Source of the DNA: UBA1172 sp002457135 | Lineage (GTDB): Bacteria; Pseudomonadota; Alphaproteobacteria; Puniceispirillales; UBA1172 | Length of the DNA stretch: 32,804 bases | Reading direction: 5' to 3' | NCBI GenBank assembly: GCA_965660935.1 | Contig: CBFIBR010000024.1 | Coordinates: forward strand, 1-32,804 | Part shown: one piece after another, positions 23,699 to 32,063 of the stretch | Layout of the letters: each line of letters begins with the position of its first letter | Numbering within the stretch: position 1 is the first letter of the stretch | Notes under the pieces: generated by a model | Database searches by the model: none | What the model was told of the DNA's origin: nothing | The model's input: the letters and a program-made list of their open reading frames with translations, nothing else | Translations under genes and position numbers: made by a program

Positions 23699-24331
23699 TC
23701 ACGGATCGATGGTTTCGGTTTCCACCAGCAGCCAGTTCGGGTCGCGTGATGAAATATCGCGCTCAAAGGTCCAGCGGTCGCGGAACGTTTCAGCTTCATC
23801 CCCGCCACCATCCAGCACGCTGCCATCCTCGGCCCGCAACAGGCGTTTCTGGCTTGACTGGAAATCAACACTGATCATGGCGAGACCATCAACCAGCCTG
23901 GCGTTGCTGATTTCAGCCTTTTCCAGATCAACAAGAGTGATGCTGAGCGTTTCACCGGCTTTCTGGCGTTCGCGGATCGCCTCGGCAAAGCTGCTGTTCA
24001 TCTCATAGCCAAGCAGTGGCTTGAGCGCCTCAATATCCTCACCTGCAAACGACTCAAGGATCATGCCATAGGCGCTGGAGGCACCATTAACGAACTCAAC
24101 ATCACTGAAGGAAGGATCGGCTTTCATGATGGCATCAATGCCGGTGCCGTTGAGCGGGATGGTCTGAACCTTGCTGCTGCCTTCCGTGACAGCGGCAACC
24201 ATATCCTGATCACGCGGGTTTTCCTGTTCAAAGCCTGTGCGCTTTCCCAAAACGGAATGCAGCCGCAGGCCAAGAAAGATTGCGATAATCGCAAAAATCA
24301 GAATATCAATATACGGAATTCCGCCAGACAT
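23699..24331 (-). CDS. Tim44-like domain inner-membrane protein
   Basis: The 210-residue product starts with one membrane helix (IDILIFAIIAIFLGLRLHSVLG, about 8-29), a short polar linker, and a Tim44/MBA1-type domain with PSFSDVEFVNGASSAYGMILESFAGEDIEALKPLL, LVDGLAMISVDFQSSQ and FRDRWTFERDISSRDPNWLLVETE. Alphaproteobacterial homologues (TimA) are related to the mitochondrial import motor component Tim44. The bacterial function is unclear. It sits upstream of smr on the minus strand with a 100-bp gap and is divergent from fxsA. Confidence 0.93.
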   Translation of the reverse strand: MSGGIPYIDILIFAIIAIFLGLRLHSVLGKRTGFEQENPRDQDMVAAVTEGSSKVQTIPLNGTGIDAIMKADPSFSDVEFVNGASSAYGMILESFAGEDIEALKPLLGYEMNSSFAEAIRERQKAGETLSITLVDLEKAEISNARLVDGLAMISVDFQSSQKRLLRAEDGSVLDGGGDEAETFRDRWTFERDISSRDPNWLLVETETIDP

Positions 24332-24479
24332 ACGCCTTTATCCTCTCACCTTCAGAATCAGACCGGGTTGCCTCGATAAACGTCTAAAAACAATCTGGTC
24401 TACCATTTTACAATCAAACGGCATAAATAAGAAATAGTTGCTCACGTCCTGATAGGCAAGAACTGAAAGGAAATGAAAA

Positions 24480-24965
24480 GTGACCGGGTTGATCTTTCTG
24501 GCCATGATGGTGCTGATAATCTGGGCTGAAATCAAGGTTTTCGCCCTCATCGGTGCTGAAACCGGCGCTCTTTTTGTCATTGTTGCTGTGTTTGCCACAG
24601 CGGCTATCGGATTACGACTGTTCCGCAAGGCCGGGGCCAGCACCATGCGCCGGTTCAGGGATGCGGCAAGCGGCGGCAGGCCGCCTGTGCTGGAAATTGC
24701 CGATGGCAGCGCGATCATCCTGGCCGCCGGGCTGTTGCTGATGCCCGGGTTTGTCACGGATGCCATCGGGCTGGTGCTGTTCGTTCCGGGGTTGAGGACT
24801 GTGCTGGCCATCATCCTTGGCCGCCTTGTTTTCAGCCTGATGAGCAGGAATACCATGGTCTTTCACAAGAGTTTCAATGCAACACCGCCACCTGAAGACC
24901 CTGAACCTGAAAATAAAAATCCGTCCGGGGTGACTATTGATGGTGAATTTGAGCGCAAAGACTGA
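24480..24965 (+). CDS. fxsA: FxsA family cytoplasmic-membrane protein
   Basis: The 161-residue product has a GTG start with AAGGA 8 nt upstream. Four hydrophobic segments lie in the first 120 residues (LIFLAMMVLIIWAEIKVFAL, ALFVIVAVFATAAIGL, DGSAIILAAGLLLMPGFVTD, AIGLVLFVPGLRTVLAIIL), matching FxsA, named for relieving F-exclusion of phage T7. The Glu in WAEIKVF and the LMPGFVTDAIGL turn are family marks. The C-terminus is hydrophilic. It lies 27 bp before secB on the same strand, a common alphaproteobacterial pair. Confidence 0.92.
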   Translation: MTGLIFLAMMVLIIWAEIKVFALIGAETGALFVIVAVFATAAIGLRLFRKAGASTMRRFRDAASGGRPPVLEIADGSAIILAAGLLLMPGFVTDAIGLVLFVPGLRTVLAIILGRLVFSLMSRNTMVFHKSFNATPPPEDPEPENKNPSGVTIDGEFERKD

Positions 24966-24992
24966 TACTTAAGAGAAAAAAGGAGACCAACT

Positions 24993-25553
24993 ATGGCAGA
25001 CCAGAATCAGCCCCAGATCGTCATTCACACCCAGTACATCAAGGATTTTTCCTTCGAAAACCCGAATGCACCCCAGGCCCTTATCAGTGCCGAGGGCCAG
25101 CCTGAAATTGAAATCAACGTCAATGTCAGCGCCAATCCTCAGGAACAGGAACGGTTTTTCGAAGTCGTGTTATCTATCACCGCCAACGCCAAGCGTGAGG
25201 ATAATCAGCTCTTTATCGCCGAGCTGTCCTACGCGGCCGTGATTTCAATTGATCAGGCGGTTGAAGACCGGCATATCCATCCGCTGGTCATGATCGAAGG
25301 CCCGAGAATGGTTTTCCCTTTCGCCCGGCATATTCTTTCATCCATCACCCAGGCCGGCGGGTTTATGCCGCTCAACATTCAGCCGATTGATTTCGTCCGG
25401 ATCTATCAGGCCGGGATGGAAAGCCGCAATGCCAACCAGGCTGTCGCCCCTGATAATGATGCTGATAATGATGGCGATATTGATGGTGGTGCCGCCAATG
25501 GCAGTGCCGAAAAAGACAGCAAAACCCCTAAAAAAGGCAAGAAAAAGAGTTAG
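24993..25553 (+). CDS. secB: Protein-export chaperone SecB
   Basis: SecB holds preproteins unfolded and hands them to SecA. The 186-residue product shows VIHTQYIKDFSFENPNAP, then EINVNVSANP, FEVVLSITANAKR, FIAELSYAAVI, VMIEGPRMVFPFARHILSSITQAGGFMPLNIQPIDFVRIYQ, all core family blocks. The usual length is about 155-165; the extra part is an Asp/Asn-rich then Lys-rich tail. A strong SD (AAGGAG) precedes the ATG. It runs convergently into dnaQ and their stop codons overlap. Confidence 0.97.
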   Translation: MADQNQPQIVIHTQYIKDFSFENPNAPQALISAEGQPEIEINVNVSANPQEQERFFEVVLSITANAKREDNQLFIAELSYAAVISIDQAVEDRHIHPLVMIEGPRMVFPFARHILSSITQAGGFMPLNIQPIDFVRIYQAGMESRNANQAVAPDNDADNDGDIDGGAANGSAEKDSKTPKKGKKKS

Positions 25554-26257
25554 GGCTGCGTTGTCCCCAGCTCCAGCCAGAGCGGGTTTTTCAATTTTTC
25601 AACGAATTCCTGATGCGCTTTCAGTTCCTCGGCCGAGGCAGCATGCTGCCTCGGTTTGCGGGCTGAGGTGGCTGCCGCCACCGGCAGGGTATCCATGACC
25701 GTAACAGAGGCCGCGGCACCTGTATCGGTGAAGGACAATCCCATCTGGCGGCCACCGATCAGTTCAATATAAACCTCGGCCAAAAGATCGGTATCAATCA
25801 TCGCGCCATGCAGGTCACGATGGCTGTTATCGATGCTGAAACGGCGGCACAGCGCATCAAGATTGGCGCGGGCACCGGGGAATTTGCTGCGGGCCAGGGC
25901 CAACGTATCCAGCGACCGGTCCATCGGCAAAGGGTCACGGCCAAGTCGTTCGAGTTCGGCATTGATGAACCCCATATCAAAGGCAGCGTTATGGATGACC
26001 AGACGCGAATCGCCCAGAAATGCCATGAAATCATCGACAATATCGGCAAACAGGGGCTTGTCATCGAGGAATTCATTGGTCAGGCCGTGAACAGCGATTG
26101 AATCCGGGTCAACCACCCGTTCAGGATTGATATAGACATGATAGGTCTTGCCGGTCGGGATATGATTGACCATCTCCAGCGCGCCGATTTCAATAATGCG
26201 GTGGCCCTCACCGGGGTTGAGGCCCGTGGTTTCGGTATCGAGGACAACTTCACGCAT
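25550..26257 (-). CDS. dnaQ: DNA polymerase III epsilon subunit (3'-5' proofreading exonuclease)
   Basis: The 235-residue product has the DEDDh exonuclease motifs: ExoI LDTETTGLNPGEGHRIIEIGA (Asp7, Glu9), ExoII HNAAFDMGFI, and ExoIII HRDLHGAMIDTDLLAEVY. A C-terminal linker follows (about 185-235) with a conserved polymerase-binding-type tail. It is the 3' gene of the ppsR-maf-coaE-dnaQ series and overlaps the secB stop by 4 nt tail-to-tail. Confidence 0.97.
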   Translation of the reverse strand: MREVVLDTETTGLNPGEGHRIIEIGALEMVNHIPTGKTYHVYINPERVVDPDSIAVHGLTNEFLDDKPLFADIVDDFMAFLGDSRLVIHNAAFDMGFINAELERLGRDPLPMDRSLDTLALARSKFPGARANLDALCRRFSIDNSHRDLHGAMIDTDLLAEVYIELIGGRQMGLSFTDTGAAASVTVMDTLPVAAATSARKPRQHAASAEELKAHQEFVEKLKNPLWLELGTTQP

Positions 26258-26261
26258 CAGG

Positions 26262-26855
26262 TCAGGCCCTTTCGGTCAAGGCTGCGATGATCCGGCGCAC
26301 ATACCAGCGGCTGGTGCTGATCCCGTAATTCGCCGGGATCACGAAATCAGCCCGGCGGCGTTTTTCCGCATCATCCATCTGAGCATCCAGAATAGCATCC
26401 AGCTTCTGTTCTGTCATCCCGGGCCGGGCCATGGCGCGGCGGCGTTGTTGCCATGGTGATGCTGATACCACCACCACCGCATCACAGCTTTTTTCAGTAC
26501 CGGTTTCATAGAGCAGTGGCACATCAAGAACCACAAGGGCAGCGCCCTCAGCCTCATGGTGACGGACCCAATCCTGGCGAGCCTCCCGCACCATCGGATG
26601 AAGTATCCCTTCGAGAAGGGTGCGTTTTTCAGGCCTCTTGAAAACATCCCGGCCCAGCGATTTCCGGTCAATAGCACCATCAATGATAACATCAGGGAAA
26701 GCAGCGGCAATTTCGGCAAAGGCCCGGCCATCAGGCTGCATCAGGCGGTGGACGGCGGCATCGGCATCATGCACGGCGATGCCTTCATCCCTGAAAAGCC
26801 CGGCCACAGTCGATTTGCCCATGGCGATGGACCCCGTCAACCCGAGGGTGATCAT
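26262..26855 (-). CDS. coaE: Dephospho-CoA kinase
   Basis: CoaE performs the last step of coenzyme A synthesis. The 197-residue product has the P-loop GSIAMGKST (residues 8-16), then DADAAVHRLMQPDGRAFAEIAAAFP, HPMVREARQDWVRHHE, LVVLDVPLLYETG and a C-terminal VVVSAS-x-x-QQRRRAMAR block. It overlaps maf by ATGA and ends 4 bp before dnaQ. Confidence 0.97.
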   Translation of the reverse strand: MITLGLTGSIAMGKSTVAGLFRDEGIAVHDADAAVHRLMQPDGRAFAEIAAAFPDVIIDGAIDRKSLGRDVFKRPEKRTLLEGILHPMVREARQDWVRHHEAEGAALVVLDVPLLYETGTEKSCDAVVVVSASPWQQRRRAMARPGMTEQKLDAILDAQMDDAEKRRRADFVIPANYGISTSRWYVRRIIAALTERA

Positions 26856-27478
26856 GCCTCCCCCTCCGGGACCAGCCCGCGTTCCCGCAGAAACGCCATC
26901 AGGTGTAGTAACGGCATGCCCATGACAGCATAGGGGCAGCCATCAACCCGGCTCAGAATCTGGGCGCCGCGATCCTCTATCTTGTAAATCCCGGGTGTGG
27001 CAAGGGCATCATCGCCCAGGGCCTTGAGGTATTGTTCAATCGTGTCACCATCGAGATTGCGGATGGAGACACGCGGGCTTTCGCAATGATGCCAGATCCG
27101 CCTGCCGCCCTGGAACACCACCGCCGCCGTGATCAGCTGATGGGTTTTGCCGGAAAGGGCCAAAAGAGTCTGCGTTGCATCAATGGTGCTGGCCGGTTTG
27201 CCGTACCATACACCCTCACATTCCAGCAGCTGATCACTACCGATGACGAAGGCACCTGGCTCCAACATGCTGACCCGCAATGCCTTTGCCTCAGCCAGGG
27301 CCGTTGCCATATCAACGCCGTTGATGCCTTCGGCGAGGCCAGCTTCACGCAAGGCCTCCTCATCCACAGGCGCGGTGGTGGTGGCGAAACGAATGCCGGC
27401 CGATTGCATCATGGACTGGCGTGCCGGGCTGCGTGAGGCGAGGATGATCTTGCCCTCAGGGGTCGACAGCATGGTCAC
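26852..27478 (-). CDS. maf: Maf-family nucleoside triphosphate pyrophosphatase
   Basis: The 208-residue product has IILASRSPARQSMMQSAGIRF, TTAPVDEEALREAG, LAEAKALRV, VIGSDQLLE, and GKTHQLITAAVV followed by GIYKIEDRGAQILSRVDGCPYAVMGMPL. Maf proteins hydrolyse canonical or modified dNTPs and UTP/dTTP. The GSDQLL variant suggests the YceF-like subgroup. It overlaps coaE downstream and ppsR upstream by ATGA. The aroE gene that often follows maf in this cluster is missing. Confidence 0.94.
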   Translation of the reverse strand: MTMLSTPEGKIILASRSPARQSMMQSAGIRFATTTAPVDEEALREAGLAEGINGVDMATALAEAKALRVSMLEPGAFVIGSDQLLECEGVWYGKPASTIDATQTLLALSGKTHQLITAAVVFQGGRRIWHHCESPRVSIRNLDGDTIEQYLKALGDDALATPGIYKIEDRGAQILSRVDGCPYAVMGMPLLHLMAFLRERGLVPEGEA

Positions 27479-28311
27479 GATGCCCCTTCATTTTCGAGCC
27501 ATGTATTATAAAGATTGATGATCTCGGCCGCTGTTTCTTCAACCGAACGCCGGGATACGTCAATGACCGGCCAGTTCTGGGACGTAAACAGCTTGCGGGC
27601 GTTATTGATCTCATCGCTGATTGTTTTCATATCGGCGTAACTACTGTTTTCCCGTTCGTTCATGGCCAGCAGGCGGTTGCGGCGGATCTGGACAAGCCGT
27701 CTGGCATCCTTGATCAGCCCAACCGTGAAAAGACCACCCATCGGCATTTCATCAAGCGGCATCGGCACCCCGGGAACCAGCGGGTAATTGGCAACCTTAT
27801 AACCGCGATGGGCCAAATAGATGGATGTTGGTGTCTTTGAGCTGCGCGAGACCCCGACAATCAGGATATCGGCGTTGCCGACGGTGGACAGGCCCTGGCC
27901 ATCATCATGCTGGATCGTGAAATCGAGCGCTTCAATCCGGTCAAAATACGCTTCATCCATGCGGTGCTGGCCGCCCCTTATTTCCTCATCAGGCTGGCCC
28001 AGCACTTTGGACAGGGTGTGGATGACATGATCCAGAACACTGAGGGCAGGAATATTATGCATCCGGCACAGGTCCTCAAGCTTGCTGCGGAGCTCTCTTT
28101 CGGCAATTGAAAAGAAAACCACGCCGCCATGCGTTTCGATAGCCTTGTGGACCGAGGCAAGATGATCTTCGGTGCGGACAAGCGTCCAGACATGTTCAAT
28201 GACACGAACATTGCTGAACCGTGCCAGCGCCGCCCGGGCCAGCTGGTGCGTCGTTTCGCCGGTCGCGTCCGAGACCAGATGCAAATGCAGGGTCTGCTGT
28301 TCTTTCTTCAT
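27475..28311 (-). CDS. ppsR: Pyruvate,phosphate dikinase / PEP synthase regulatory kinase-phosphorylase (DUF299, RP001 homologue)
   Basis: The bifunctional enzyme switches PPDK or PEP synthase on and off by ADP-dependent phosphorylation and Pi-dependent dephosphorylation. The 278-residue product starts LHLHLVSDATGETTHQLARAAL, has GQHRMDEAYFDRIEALDFTIQHDDG, the P-loop GVSRSSKT (153-160) followed by PTSIYLAHRG, and YPLVPGVPMP. Which dikinase it controls here is not visible. It is the RP001 homologue that flanks oriC opposite hemE in Rickettsia and Caulobacter. Confidence 0.94.
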   Translation of the reverse strand: MKKEQQTLHLHLVSDATGETTHQLARAALARFSNVRVIEHVWTLVRTEDHLASVHKAIETHGGVVFFSIAERELRSKLEDLCRMHNIPALSVLDHVIHTLSKVLGQPDEEIRGGQHRMDEAYFDRIEALDFTIQHDDGQGLSTVGNADILIVGVSRSSKTPTSIYLAHRGYKVANYPLVPGVPMPLDEMPMGGLFTVGLIKDARRLVQIRRNRLLAMNERENSSYADMKTISDEINNARKLFTSQNWPVIDVSRRSVEETAAEIINLYNTWLENEGAS

Positions 28312-28665
28312 GGTGGTCCCTGATACCGGTGTTACAGCCAGGGCTGAACACCGGCCTCACCTCCCTTATTGTGTATAACATGTGCATATAATGAATACCG
28401 GAAGTGGTCAAACCGGAAACCCCGTGATGTTCCGATTAAAGCCGGATGATTTCCACAGATGTTTCACCTTGTGGACAGCTGGACAGGCTTGGCCAGTGAA
28501 AACGCTTATAACGCTTATCACATTGTAATATATATGCAATTATCGATTTATTTTCAGATTGTCTGTGGAAAACAACTGGACAAGATAGAATTCACGCCAT
28601 AAACATGGCCTACAACTACATCCATCCTAAATATATTATTATATAAGATTCTTATTGGACCTCAC
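28312..28665. other. Candidate chromosomal replication origin (oriC) between ppsR and hemE
   Basis: This 354-bp gap is the longest gene-free stretch and is bounded by divergent genes pointing outward. It contains DnaA-box-like 9-mers: TGTGTATAA at 28370-28378 (reverse complement TTATACACA, perfect to TTATNCACA), TGTGCATAT at 28381-28389 (1 mismatch), TGTGGAAAA at 28564-28572 (reverse complement TTTTCCACA, 1 mismatch), and weaker matches at 28449-28457 and 28470-28478 (2 mismatches each). Two AT-rich runs (28520-28555 and 28627-28660) could be the unwinding element. Caulobacter and Rickettsia origins lie in the same hemE/RP001 interval. It also must hold the hemE and ppsR promoters; I cannot assign them. 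One GANTC site (28647) is present; no TTAA-N7-TTAA CtrA site was seen. Confidence 0.65.
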
Positions 28666-29685
28666 ATGAGATTGAATAAAACCCTGAATGGCGAAAAAGA
28701 TGAGCAGACACCGGTATGGTTAATGCGTCAGGCAGGACGCTATTTACCAGAGTATCGCGCCTTAAGGGCAAGTGAGCCAAACTTCATTGAATATTGCCTC
28801 AATAGTGAAAAAGCAGCTGAGGCCACGTTGCAACCCATTGACCGATACGGTTTCGACGCAGCGATCATTTTTTCTGATATCCTGATGATCCCGTGGGCGA
28901 TGGGTGCAAATGTACGATTTGTCCAGGGTGAAGGCCCAAAGCTTGAGCCACTGGAAAATCCATCCTCGATTCTTCAAATGGACAGCACATCCATGCTTGA
29001 TGATCTTGCCCCTGTTTTCAGGGCCTTGTCATTGACCCGGCAGAAACTTGATCCTGACCGAAACCTGATCGGGTTCTGCGGCGCGCCATGGACGGTGGCG
29101 ACCTACATGATTGAGGGCGGCAGCAGCCGTGATTTTGAACGTTCACGCCAGTTTCTCTGGAAAGATGGTGACGGCATGGCCCTGTTGATGGACAGGCTGG
29201 TGAAAGACAGCATCACCTACCTGGCTGCCAAGGTTGAGGCTGGGGCCGATACATTGATGATCTTTGACAGCTGGGCCAGTGCGGTACCCTCCCCCTTTAT
29301 TCAGTCGATTGTGATCGAACCAACCCGGCGGATTATCGCCGGTCTCCGTGATATCGGCATTACCGTGCCGGTGATCGGTTTCCCGAAAGGCGTGGGTGAG
29401 GGCATTATCTCTTACGCTGAACAGACTGGGATTTCAGCCATCGGGCTTGATCATGGTGTTGACGCGCGATGGGCTGACCGGAATTTGCCGCGCCAGCTCG
29501 CCGTGCAGGGCAATCTTGACCCGGTTTCGTTGTTGGAGGGCGGGCCAGCTATGCTGGCATCGGTTGACGGTATTCTTGACGCATTCTCCACCCGGCCCCA
29601 TATCTTTAATCTCGGCCACGGAATTGGCCAGCATACACCGCCTGAACATGTTAATGTTCTAATCGATCACTTGAGGAAAAATTGA
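28666..29685 (+). CDS. hemE: Uroporphyrinogen decarboxylase
   Basis: HemE removes four carboxyls from uroporphyrinogen III in heme synthesis. The 339-residue product has PVWLMRQAGRYLPEYR (substrate-binding Arg motif), YGFDAAIIFSDILMIPWAMG (catalytic Asp), GFCGAPWTVATYMIEGGSSRDF, IFDSWASAVPS, IGFPKGVG, GLDHGVD and QGNLDPVSL, ending NLGHGIGQHTPPEHV. The 5' end is more AT-rich than the rest, being next to the candidate origin. A weak SD (GGAC) precedes the ATG. Its stop overlaps hemJ by TGATG. Confidence 0.98.
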   Translation: MRLNKTLNGEKDEQTPVWLMRQAGRYLPEYRALRASEPNFIEYCLNSEKAAEATLQPIDRYGFDAAIIFSDILMIPWAMGANVRFVQGEGPKLEPLENPSSILQMDSTSMLDDLAPVFRALSLTRQKLDPDRNLIGFCGAPWTVATYMIEGGSSRDFERSRQFLWKDGDGMALLMDRLVKDSITYLAAKVEAGADTLMIFDSWASAVPSPFIQSIVIEPTRRIIAGLRDIGITVPVIGFPKGVGEGIISYAEQTGISAIGLDHGVDARWADRNLPRQLAVQGNLDPVSLLEGGPAMLASVDGILDAFSTRPHIFNLGHGIGQHTPPEHVNVLIDHLRKN

Positions 29686-30113
29686 TGCTGTATCTCTGGG
29701 TTAAGGCTCTTCATGTTATTTCGATCATTGCCTGGATGGCGGGCCTGCTCTATCTGCCGCGGCTTTACGTCTATCATGCCATGGTCGAACAGGGATCAGC
29801 GCGGGCAGAGACGTTTGAGCTGATGGAACGCCGGCTGCTCAAGGCGATTATGAACCCGGCTATGATTGCATCGTTCATTTTTGGTTTCTGGCTTGTCCTG
29901 ATCAATCCTGACCTGCTCCAACAAGGCTGGTTCCACGCCAAGCTGCTGCTGGTCTTTTCGATGGCGGGTTGCCACGGTATCTTTGGCCGGATGCGGCGCC
30001 AGCTGGCGGATGGTACCGCCAACCGGTCTGATCGTTATTATCGTTACTGGAATGAAGCCCCTACCGTTCTGATGATCGCTATCGTCATCCTGGCGATTGT
30101 CCAGCCGTTTTGA
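29685..30113 (+). CDS. hemJ: Protoporphyrinogen IX oxidase, HemJ family
   Basis: HemJ is the membrane protoporphyrinogen oxidase of most alphaproteobacteria. From the ATG at 29685 it is 142 residues with SD GAGGAAA. Membrane segments: LWVKALHVISIIAWMAGLLY with the conserved His near residue 9, IMNPAMIASFIFGFWLVLI, WFHAKLLLVFSMAGCHGIFG with a conserved His-Ala-Lys, and VLMIAIVILAIVQPF. The stop codon of hemE overlaps the start, so hemE-hemJ are coupled consecutive-pathway enzymes. Confidence 0.95.
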   Translation: MLYLWVKALHVISIIAWMAGLLYLPRLYVYHAMVEQGSARAETFELMERRLLKAIMNPAMIASFIFGFWLVLINPDLLQQGWFHAKLLLVFSMAGCHGIFGRMRRQLADGTANRSDRYYRYWNEAPTVLMIAIVILAIVQPF

Positions 30114-30167
30114 TCATTTCGGCTTTTTACGCCGCTCACGCCCTAAAATAACCCCGTCTGTACGCCA

Positions 30168-30197
30168 TTGACCTGACGTTCGGAGGTGTTGTATAGT
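30168..30197 (+). promoter_or_regulatory. Sigma-70-type promoter of rho
   Basis: TTGACC (30168-30173) and TATAGT (30192-30197) each match the consensus hexamer at 5 of 6 positions, spaced by 18 bp, in the hemJ-rho gap. Start of transcription would fall near 30204, leaving a leader of about 57 nt. A second perfect TATAAT (30232-30237) lies nearer the gene without a good -35. Confidence 0.6.
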
Positions 30198-30260
30198 CCT
30201 CAAAAGAGCCGTCCGGCCATTACCCCCCCTATATAATAAAATTCTGATTGGCCTGTCGCC

Positions 30261-31520
30261 ATGAACTTGCAAGACCTGAAGAAAAAATCCCCTGCGGATC
30301 TGCTTTCCTTTGCCGAAGAACTCGAGATAGAAAACGCATCGACCCTGCGCACGCAGGACATGATGTTTGCTATTCTCAAGCAGCTGGCTGAGGATGATAT
30401 CCCCATTTATGGCAGTGGTGTGCTGGAAGTGCTGGTCGATGGCTTCGGCTTTCTGCGTTCGCCGGAATCGAACTACCTGCCTGGACCCGATGATATCTAT
30501 GTCTCGCCCAGCCAGATACGCCGCTTTGGTCTGCGGACCGGTGACACGGTTGATGGCCAGATTCGCGCCCCGAAAGAGGGGGAGCGTTACTTCGCCCTCC
30601 TCAAGGTTGAACAGGTCAATTTCGAAGACCCCCAGGCTGTCCGCCACCGGATCAATTTTGACAATCTGACCCCGCTCTACCCGCAGAAGAAACTGTCGCT
30701 GGAACTGGCGTTTGACCCTGATAAAAAGGACAACACACCCCGGGTCATTGACCTGATTTCCCCCATGGGTAAAGGCCAGCGTGGCCTCATCGTTGCTCCG
30801 CCCCGCACGGGTAAGACCATGATGCTGCAATCCATCGCCCACGCGATTTCGCAGAACCACCCTGAGGTCTACCTGATTGTCCTGCTGATTGATGAACGCC
30901 CGGAGGAAGTCACTGATATGCAACGTTCGGTCAATGGTGAGGTTATTTCATCCACCTTTGATGAACCCGCTGTTCGCCACGTTCAGGTCACCGACATGGT
31001 CATCGAAAAGGCCAAGCGCCTGGTTGAGCATAAACGCGATGTTGTCATCCTGCTGGATAGTATCACCCGTCTGGCGCGGGCCTATAACACCGTTGTGCCA
31101 TCATCGGGCAAGGTGCTGACCGGGGGTGTTGATGCTAACGCCCTGCAACGCCCAAAGCGTTTCTTCGGTGCTGCCCGTAATATTGAGGAGGGTGGCTCAC
31201 TCACCATCATTGCAACGGCCCTGATTGAAACAGGTTCCCGCATGGATGAAGTGATCTTTGAAGAATTCAAGGGAACCGGCAACTCGGAAGTCATCCTTGA
31301 TCGCAAGCTTTCCGATAAGCGGATTTTCCCTGCGATTGATATCACCCGGTCCGGTACCCGTAAGGAAGAGCTGCTGGTGGATAAGGACGTTCTCTCCAAA
31401 ATGTGGGTTCTGCGCCGTATCCTGATGCAGATGGGCCCTGTCGATGCCATGGAATTCCTGCTGGATAAGCTGAAGCATTCCAAGGACAACGACGATTTCT
31501 TCACCGCCATGAACTCCTAA
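30261..31520 (+). CDS. rho: Transcription termination factor Rho
   Basis: Rho is the hexameric RNA helicase that ends transcription at rut sites. The 419-residue product has the N-terminal Rho domain (MNLQDLKKKSPADLLSFAEE), the cold-shock-type RNA-binding domain with GFGFLRSPESNYL (61-73), Walker A APPRTGKT (179-186), Walker B VVILLDSITRLARAYN, the Q-loop region SGKVLTGGVDANALQRPKRFFGAARN, and ends with FLLDKLKHSKDNDDFF. Length is typical. hemE-hemJ-rho is the standard alphaproteobacterial order. Confidence 0.98.
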   Translation: MNLQDLKKKSPADLLSFAEELEIENASTLRTQDMMFAILKQLAEDDIPIYGSGVLEVLVDGFGFLRSPESNYLPGPDDIYVSPSQIRRFGLRTGDTVDGQIRAPKEGERYFALLKVEQVNFEDPQAVRHRINFDNLTPLYPQKKLSLELAFDPDKKDNTPRVIDLISPMGKGQRGLIVAPPRTGKTMMLQSIAHAISQNHPEVYLIVLLIDERPEEVTDMQRSVNGEVISSTFDEPAVRHVQVTDMVIEKAKRLVEHKRDVVILLDSITRLARAYNTVVPSSGKVLTGGVDANALQRPKRFFGAARNIEEGGSLTIIATALIETGSRMDEVIFEEFKGTGNSEVILDRKLSDKRIFPAIDITRSGTRKEELLVDKDVLSKMWVLRRILMQMGPVDAMEFLLDKLKHSKDNDDFFTAMNS

Positions 31521-31574
31521 AGAAACTTCCTGATCAGAACCCTCTAGGGTCAATCCCTGACAGGCATTCCTGCC

Positions 31575-32063
31575 CTAGTGGTGGTAGTGTTCGTGATCAA
31601 TCAGCACCTGTTTGAGCGCGAGATTGCGCGGGTGCTTTGGATCAAGTCCCTGAATACCGCCAAAATTCCCAAGGCTGCCATCATGCCGGGTAATGCGATG
31701 GCATGGAATGATGAGCGGGATGGGGTTTCTGGCGCAGGCTGTCCCTGCTGCCCGTGGTGCCTCAGGCTTGCCGGCACGCAACGCAAACTCCTTATAGGTG
31801 ACGGTATGCCCATAGGGAATACGGCCAAGAACCGTCAGCCATTCATGGAGCGAAGCCGAAACAGGTGGGGCAAGGGGCAGATCAAATTCCTGGCGTTCAC
31901 CGGCGCACCATTGCTCAATCTGTTGCCATGTTTCACGGGAAACATTATCCGCTTTCGATGCGTCGGTCTCGCCGTCCTGAAGAAAGCGAATACCGGTAAC
32001 CGCGTTGCCATTGCTGGTGACGCTGATCAATCCAAAGGGGCTATTGCCGATTTGCTCATGCAT
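31575..32063 (-). CDS. ogt: Methylated-DNA-[protein]-cysteine S-methyltransferase
   Basis: This suicide enzyme transfers the O6-alkyl group from guanine to its own cysteine. The start at 32063 (162 residues) has a strong SD (AAGGAG, 8 nt) and matches family length; an upstream in-frame extension of 32 codons has no homology. The C-terminal domain shows GRIPYGHTVTYKEFALRAGKPEAPRAAGTACARNPIPLIIPCHRI with the acceptor Cys in PCHR. It is convergent with rho and divergent from mnmE, and so a likely insertion in the usual rho-mnmE order or a lineage-specific neighbour. Confidence 0.93.
   Translation of the reverse strand: MHEQIGNSPFGLISVTSNGNAVTGIRFLQDGETDASKADNVSRETWQQIEQWCAGERQEFDLPLAPPVSASLHEWLTVLGRIPYGHTVTYKEFALRAGKPEAPRAAGTACARNPIPLIIPCHRITRHDGSLGNFGGIQGLDPKHPRNLALKQVLIDHEHYHH

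Noticed and set aside
28312..28665. CtrA binding sites (TTAA-N7-TTAA) as in the Caulobacter origin
   Set aside because: No such pair was seen in the interval, so Caulobacter-style CtrA control is not supported.
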